NCBI GenBank assembly: GCA_031273725.1
Contig: JAISRG010000015.1
Span: 1 to 17,991 of the forward strand
Source of the DNA: Puniceicoccales bacterium
GTDB taxonomy: Bacteria; Verrucomicrobiota; Verrucomicrobiia; Opitutales; JAIRKQ01
Length of the DNA: 17,991 nucleotides
Reading direction: 5' to 3'
Part shown: in pieces, positions 14,047 to 17,991 of the stretch
Position numbering within the stretch: position 1 is the stretch's first letter
How the letters are laid out: every line of letters begins with the position of its first letter
The notes under the pieces: generated by a model
What the model saw: only the letters and a program-made list of their open reading frames with translations
Databases searched by the model: none
Told to the model about the DNA's origin: nothing
Program-made: the position numbers and the translations under genes

Positions 14047-15120
14047 TTATGAAGAAATTTTATCGGGTTTGGGAGATGATTTGGCCATTAATTTGTAAAT
14101 TTTTAAATTGAAAATAATGGGCAATGCCATGCTGGCTAATATTTGATACACAAATGCATGGGGCAGGGGGGGCATGTTTTTTTTGTAAATAAAAATAAGT
14201 GGTGTAATTGTCAAAAATACCATTGCCGACATCATGAAAATGGCAGCGAAGTAATTTGTTTCGAAGAGTCCTTCGAGGTTTTTTAGAGAATCGGTTTTGG
14301 CACGTTTGTATAGAGCTGTTGTGACCTGCGCGATGATGGCCATGAAAATTCCTTGTGTAATCGCCAAAAGCATGACCGTGTCAAATTTCACCGTTGGCAA
14401 ACGCATGGTGAAGAGCCAAATATACCCACTTTGCCAGCATGTCATGTATGCTGCCAGGGTACGCAGTCGTGTTTTAGTAAAAAATAAAATGGGAACAAAT
14501 CCCAGTGTACCGTACACCATTATGTATAGAAGGAAATTAATGGAGGTGTTTTCTCCCGTGGAGACCAGCAGCCCTGGGGTTGATAGAAAAAATGAAACTA
14601 TGACCGGGCGGATAATGACCAGCCAGGTACTCAAAAACAATGATGGCGCCCGTGAAAAAAAAGAGTCGATCCAGCTGCTCAGTGGATATATGGGTACAAG
14701 CAATCCAAACCCGAGGATATGCAATACGGTTGCGCCCGTATGCCGACCCATGTTTTTTGATAATATGTCTGCGCAGGCACAAAAAATAAGTGCCAAAAAA
14801 TGGCAAGCTGCGAATTTTTTTGCCACATACCTTGTGTCTCCATATCCATACACCAGCAACAAAATACTCCACAGAATCGCAAGCAACCCAATAAAATTCT
14901 GTAAGTTACTGGCTGCGCAACAGGATATCAGAAGCAGGAACAATAGGAATCGTTCGCCTTGGTAGGCCAAGCCAAAGGTGTTACTTTTGGGCATATGGTG
15001 ATTCGGCTCATTTTCACAGGTGCCATTTGGGTCGAACATCAATGTGCTTCCCACGAACATCAATGCAACCATGCTCGCTAACATTAGGATCAATTGCCTA
15101 ATGGGTATTTGTATCATCAC
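14047..15120 (-). CDS. divergent NuoM/NuoN-like membrane protein
   Basis: Polytopic membrane protein, 357 aa, about ten helices. The middle resembles the proton-antiporter core of complex I subunits: 'FLLFLLLISCCAASNLQNFIGL', 'DTRYVAKKFAACHFLALIF', 'LHILGFGLLVPIYPLSSWI' (family '..IK.PLFPFH.WLPDA'), 'LRTLAAYMTCWQSGYIWL' (family 'LKRLIAYSSVSQMGY'), and 'ITQGIFMAIIAQVTTALYKR ... LEGLF' (family 'HGLFKALLF...GL'). It is about 120 residues shorter than NuoM or NuoN. The helix before the YP...W motif lacks the conserved lysine, and LKR has become LRT. It may be a decayed or repurposed antiporter subunit. No other nuo gene is nearby apart from the possible tail encoded just upstream. Identification is by eye. 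Confidence 0.55.
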   Translation of the reverse strand: MMIQIPIRQLILMLASMVALMFVGSTLMFDPNGTCENEPNHHMPKSNTFGLAYQGERFLLFLLLISCCAASNLQNFIGLLAILWSILLLVYGYGDTRYVAKKFAACHFLALIFCACADILSKNMGRHTGATVLHILGFGLLVPIYPLSSWIDSFFSRAPSLFLSTWLVIIRPVIVSFFLSTPGLLVSTGENTSINFLLYIMVYGTLGFVPILFFTKTRLRTLAAYMTCWQSGYIWLFTMRLPTVKFDTVMLLAITQGIFMAIIAQVTTALYKRAKTDSLKNLEGLFETNYFAAIFMMSAMVFLTITPLIFIYKKNMPPLPHAFVYQILASMALPIIFNLKIYKLMAKSSPKPDKISS

Positions 15121-15283
15121 GCCTCGTCCTAAACAATTTGATGTTATATTTACACATGCCTGATATGTATGCGGCTGACATGGCCAGGAATGAAAATATA
15201 CCGACGCAAATACCTTCCAATAGGCATTTAATTATCACCCGATCCGTAAAGTCGCAAAACTTTATTATCTTTTTTAGCATCAT
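15098..15283 (-). CDS. small membrane protein, possibly a NuoL C-terminus-like piece
   Basis: 61 aa from ATG 15283, just after the upp stop (15288-15290); an earlier ATG at 15316 would lie inside upp. One hydrophobic helix ('LLEGICVGIFSFLAMSAAYISG') follows 'KKIIKFCDFTDRVIIK' and precedes a basic tail. The pattern F-D-x3-V-I-x-x-L-x-x-G recalls the C-terminal tail of NuoL-type subunits ('FDRRVVDGLVDG'). With the NuoM/N-like gene overlapping its end by 23 bp, it may be a leftover or a dedicated partner of that protein. The similarity is weak. Confidence 0.4.
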   Translation of the reverse strand: MMLKKIIKFCDFTDRVIIKCLLEGICVGIFSFLAMSAAYISGMCKYNIKLFRTRRDDTNTH

Positions 15284-15287
15284 TACT

Positions 15288-15908
15288 TCAATTCGTATCG
15301 TATGCCCGATCTCCAAAATCTCCCAGCCCAGGGAAAATAAATTTGTGTTCGTCTAGCCTTTCGTCGACCGCGGCCGTATAAATTGGAATATCTGGAAATA
15401 AATTTTCCAAATGTCTTATTCCTTCCGGTGATGCAATCATGGAAACCATGACAACATTATCGGGGTCCTGCTGGATTACGGCTTCTAGGGCTAATTCCGC
15501 CGAATGTCCCGTTGCCAACATGGGGTCAATCACAATCGCAAACTTGCCCTTCAGGGTTGGTAATTTGCAGTAATATGTTCGAGCCAATGCCGTCGTTTCA
15601 TCGCGTTCCATCCCAATATATCCAATGGAGACATCCTGCAATATGTCTATTGCTGGCTGGAGCATGAGTAATCCTGCCCTCAAAATCGGAACGACAACGA
15701 CTGACTGATCCAGGTCCGTACCATCGAAATCCGCCAATGGAGTTTTTATATTTTTCAGCCTGGTTTTCAGGCCCCTGGTCGCTTCGATCAGCAGAAAATA
15801 TGTCAACTGCTTCCCCAATTCACGAAATCTTGCCGCTGGAGTATTTTTATCGCGCAAATCCGTCAAAATCTTATTTGCAAGGGGATGTCCTAATACATGT
15901 AGTGTCAT
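15288..15908 (-). CDS. upp: uracil phosphoribosyltransferase
   Basis: Cytosolic salvage enzyme making UMP from uracil and PRPP. It has 206 aa, normal length. 'VVPILRAGLLM' near residue 73 and the PRPP loop 'IDPMLATGHSAELAL' near 127 are diagnostic, and 'IYTAAVDERLDEHKFIFPGLGDFGDRAYDT' is the uracil-binding C-terminus. AGGAG (15914-15918) lies 5 nt before the ATG. It is the first gene of an operon running into the small membrane protein, the NuoM/N-like protein and the HAD phosphatase. The functional link among these is not obvious. Confidence 0.97.
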   Translation of the reverse strand: MTLHVLGHPLANKILTDLRDKNTPAARFRELGKQLTYFLLIEATRGLKTRLKNIKTPLADFDGTDLDQSVVVVPILRAGLLMLQPAIDILQDVSIGYIGMERDETTALARTYYCKLPTLKGKFAIVIDPMLATGHSAELALEAVIQQDPDNVVMVSMIASPEGIRHLENLFPDIPIYTAAVDERLDEHKFIFPGLGDFGDRAYDTN

Positions 15909-15913
15909 CTACA

Positions 15914-15918
15914 CTCCT
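15914..15918 (-). promoter_or_regulatory. Shine-Dalgarno of upp
   Basis: AGGAG on the minus strand with 5 nt to the ATG at 15908. Notable because most genes in the window lack such a site. Confidence 0.75.
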
Positions 15919-16003
15919 ATGGAAAATTTTTAAAAAAAATAAGCAATGGATTTTTTAGAAAATATTTATCCTATGCCACAATTTATGAATGTTTTAAAAG
16001 AAA

Positions 16004-16759
16004 CTATTGATTTGCTTTTTCCGAGAAGTTTTTGAGAAATGCGGAAAAGTCGGTCATGCTATCGGCATGGAATGTGAAATTTTTTCCTTCCAGAGTATAG
16101 GCCAAAGAGATTTTTTCGGAGTGAAGGAATAGGCGGTAATTTTCGAAATTTTTTCTAAATATCGCATTGAACCTAAAATCTCCGTAGGTTTCATCTCCAA
16201 CAATCGGCAATGAATTTTGGAAACAATGCATGCGCAATTGGTGTGTCCGGCCCGTAACGGGGAACAAATTTAAAATACTCAGAGTCACCCCGCACGCACG
16301 GAAGGATTCGACCCAGGAACACTTCGTTTCCGCAAAAAGTCCATCCCCCGAAGACATTTTTATGGATTTCCCGACAAAATTTTTATCCAGGCGAGAACGC
16401 CAAACGGCATTTTTGGACCTTGGATATCCTTTGACCAAGGCCACGTATTGCTTAGAAATTTTCCTATTTTCGAAAGCAATTTTTACGGCTTCGGCAACTT
16501 TTGAGTTCAGACCAACAAGAATAAGCCCAGATACCGGCGCATCCAAACGATTAAGCAGATATACATTGCCAAATCCTTCGCAAACATAGGCCTGTTTTTC
16601 AAAATCATAGGGACTCCCAAGAAGGGAATTCTGTTCGTCATTTTTTTCATTTGGATGCGACAACACGCTCCGTGATTTTTCTAGGGCAACAAGGCCATTT
16701 CCATCGCATTTGACAATGGAAACATCTTTGTGTAGAAATCTTTGCAACCCCTGGAGCAC
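16004..16759 (-). CDS. RluA-family pseudouridine synthase
   Basis: Isomerises uridine to pseudouridine in rRNA or tRNA. It has 251 aa with no N-terminal S4 domain, like RluA or TruC. The catalytic Asp is D73 in 'YLLNRLDAPVSGLILV'; the family usually has H-R-L-D-x-x-T-S-G, so the His is Asn here and the Thr is Val. 'RKISKQYVALVKG' and 'PVTGRTHQLRMH' are typical, followed by 'LPIVGDETYGD'. GTG at 16759 lies 2 nt after the stop of the YhaM-like gene, so the two are translationally coupled. A target site cannot be assigned. No gene lies in the 95 bp before upp. Confidence 0.88.
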   Translation of the reverse strand: MLQGLQRFLHKDVSIVKCDGNGLVALEKSRSVLSHPNEKNDEQNSLLGSPYDFEKQAYVCEGFGNVYLLNRLDAPVSGLILVGLNSKVAEAVKIAFENRKISKQYVALVKGYPRSKNAVWRSRLDKNFVGKSIKMSSGDGLFAETKCSWVESFRACGVTLSILNLFPVTGRTHQLRMHCFQNSLPIVGDETYGDFRFNAIFRKNFENYRLFLHSEKISLAYTLEGKNFTFHADSMTDFSAFLKNFSEKANQ

Positions 16760-16761
16760 AA

Positions 16762-17766
16762 TTAATCTAATTCACTGTCATTTGGCAAATCATTTGGCAA
16801 AACGAGCAATTTTCCTTCCAGCCCCTTGTGAAACTCGGAGAAAACATTTTTACACGGTGTTGAACGCAACAACTGTTCCACCATGCCCATTTTGGCATCG
16901 AGGTTGTCAACCAAAGAAACAAATACCGCCTCTGGTGTGGCAGGACGTACTACGGCTCCGAATTCGGGATCATTGTGGTGGCTTCGAAGAATATGCTCAA
17001 GGCGCTCCAAAATTTCACCATCCAACTTATTCTGAATTGCAGCCTTTCGAATAAGCCTGTAGCCAAGAACCAGGTGTCCTTGCAAAACCCCTACCTTCGT
17101 ACGCTGGGGAACCACATCGCTCGTATATTCTAAAACTTTTCCTATGTCATGCAACAGCAAACCCGCCATGGCAATATCGTAATCCACAAAAGGATATAGC
17201 GGTAGAAGACTTTTCCCCGCCCGGGCAGTATGAACAGTGTGTTCCAACAACCCATTCTTGTATGCATGGTGCATGGAAATTCCTGCGGCCTTATCGTAAA
17301 ATTCTTCCCCGAGTTCTTTTATGGCTTCCGTAGCGGTTAGTCTGAGTTTTTTATTGCCAATGGTTGCGAGCATATCGTTTAATTCAACCTTCAAAGCTTC
17401 CACACCCTCATTGGCACAGACGGTCATTTTTTGTAAATAGTTGCCACGCGTAATTTCATCGTCACTTAGAACACGAACAAATGTTATTTCCGGAGAAAAT
17501 ACCCCCTTGTAATCCTTCGTAACACCTTCCACAAAGACTATTGTTCCTGGCTCTACCGTTTTTAAAAAGTTATGAATGGAGGAACTACCAAGAATTTTAC
17601 ACAAACATGAAGGATTCTTGTCTCCAATGGTAACTGACAAATACTCCGTATTACTTTTTGCCAATTTCGCTTCGATGGATTTTATGGCGGCGACAACATT
17701 AAACTTCAAACCACTATCCGAAGAAATAATATCAAGTATGGTAGTATCATTTGCAACATCAATCAT
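16762..17766 (-). CDS. YhaM-like OB/HD-domain 3'-5' exoribonuclease
   Basis: Protein of the YhaM/CBF1 type: an N-terminal OB-fold nucleic-acid domain (about 25-110, 'SNTEYLSVTIGDKNPSCLCKI ... GTIVFVEG') and a metal-dependent HD hydrolase domain (about 160-300). HD motifs are 'MHHAYKNGLLEHTVHTARAG', 'AGLLLHDIGKVLEYT' (the HD pair), 'GHLVLGYRLI', 'LRSHHNDPEFGAVVRPATPEAVFVSLVDNLDAKMG'. Its 334 aa fit YhaM (about 314). It would act in RNA turnover or single-stranded DNA/RNA 3'-end trimming. It is co-transcribed with the pseudouridine synthase. No Shine-Dalgarno; a promoter ends 8 nt before the ATG. Confidence 0.85.
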   Translation of the reverse strand: MIDVANDTTILDIISSDSGLKFNVVAAIKSIEAKLAKSNTEYLSVTIGDKNPSCLCKILGSSSIHNFLKTVEPGTIVFVEGVTKDYKGVFSPEITFVRVLSDDEITRGNYLQKMTVCANEGVEALKVELNDMLATIGNKKLRLTATEAIKELGEEFYDKAAGISMHHAYKNGLLEHTVHTARAGKSLLPLYPFVDYDIAMAGLLLHDIGKVLEYTSDVVPQRTKVGVLQGHLVLGYRLIRKAAIQNKLDGEILERLEHILRSHHNDPEFGAVVRPATPEAVFVSLVDNLDAKMGMVEQLLRSTPCKNVFSEFHKGLEGKLLVLPNDLPNDSELD

Positions 17767-17774
17767 GGCTAGGG

Positions 17775-17803
17775 TTTATATTGACATGGCAAAATCTTAG
17801 CAA
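17775..17803 (-). promoter_or_regulatory. promoter of the YhaM-like gene, leaderless geometry
   Basis: On the minus strand, TTGCTA (17803-17798), a 17-bp spacer, TATAAA (17780-17775), then 8 nt to the ATG at 17766. Transcription would start at or within a base or two of the start codon. Confidence 0.6.
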
Positions 17804-17853
17804 GCTAAAAGGTATCGGCTTAATTTGTATTCCCGCGCCAAGGAACAATTTTG

Positions 17854-17991
17854 TCATGCCCGCGGATGGCAACTTTGGTGGACACTTTTCATCCTCGAAG
17901 AATCGATATGGGTATAGACTTGGGTGGTTGAAAGATTGGAATGGCCGAGCAATTCCTGCAATAGTCGCAAATCCGCACCTGCATTTAGCAA
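17854..17991 (-). CDS. tyrosine recombinase XerC/XerD, C-terminal part
   Basis: The last 45 codons of a tyrosine recombinase that begins beyond the right edge of the window. They read 'LLNAGADLRLLQELLGHSNL', then 'STTQVYTHID' with the nucleophilic Tyr (residue 26 of the visible part) and the conserved His of 'LLGH' (residue 17), ending 'CHPRA'. This tail, including the HPRA end, is characteristic of chromosomal XerD/XerC rather than phage integrases. It runs in the same direction as the YhaM-like gene, 87 bp upstream of it. XerC and XerD cannot be separated from this piece. Confidence 0.88.
   Translation of the reverse strand: MLNAGADLRLLQELLGHSNLSTTQVYTHIDSSRMKSVHQSCHPRA

Noticed and set aside
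14297..14965. 222-codon open frame on the plus strand
   Set aside because: It is antisense to the membrane-protein gene, has no promoter or ribosome site and no recognisable domain; the minus frame has clear transmembrane character and operon spacing.

Overview
The window looks like chromosome from a moderately AT-rich, Gram-negative bacterium with compact gene packing. My best guess is a Verrucomicrobiota (Opitutae-like), possibly host-associated, lineage. The clues are a pseudopilin of the 'KAFTLVELL ... FLDGH' type common in that phylum, an EF-P with an Arg-tipped loop, and a Tgt with a queuine-enzyme-like glycine. Taxonomy is inference from protein style only. No tRNA, rRNA, CRISPR array, insertion sequence or prophage gene was seen.

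Layout. 139-2118 (minus): an unrecognised protein behind the Mg2+ channel MgtE. 2119-3049: a regulatory region with a short-motif array and promoter, then an HU-like protein, then a possible small RNA with a strong terminator. 3050-3496: YraN. 3595-5184: a tandem duplication of a periplasmic PAP2-type phosphatase gene together with its promoter. The spacer between the copies carries a 20-bp match to the 3' end of bioB. 5328-5926 (minus): a Phd/PIN-type toxin-antitoxin pair with a palindrome over the antitoxin start. 6013-8822 (minus): a tight bioD-bioA-bioB operon covering the last three steps of biotin synthesis. 8926-10299 (plus): a pseudopilin and elongation factor P. 10356-12086 (minus): a dicarboxylate/amino-acid symporter and a HIT protein. 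12188-13381 (plus): tRNA-guanine transglycosylase. 13463-15908 (minus): an operon of upp, a small membrane protein, a divergent complex-I antiporter-like membrane protein and a GmhB-like HAD phosphatase. 16004-17766 (minus): an RluA-type pseudouridine synthase behind a YhaM-like HD/OB nuclease. 17854 to the edge (minus): the C-terminus of a XerC/XerD recombinase.

The genes are mostly housekeeping: Mg2+ uptake, nucleoid structure, translation and RNA modification, nucleobase salvage, biotin. The most notable signals are these. Four genes carry a good sigma70-type promoter whose -10 box ends only 6-8 nt before the start codon, and they lack a Shine-Dalgarno, which predicts leaderless mRNAs. The PAP2 locus is recently duplicated. 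EF-P has arginine at the loop tip. Tgt has a eukaryote-like glycine at its substrate-selectivity site. A degenerate NuoM/N-like protein sits in an unexpected operon. I do not see a clear new multi-gene defence or secretion system here.
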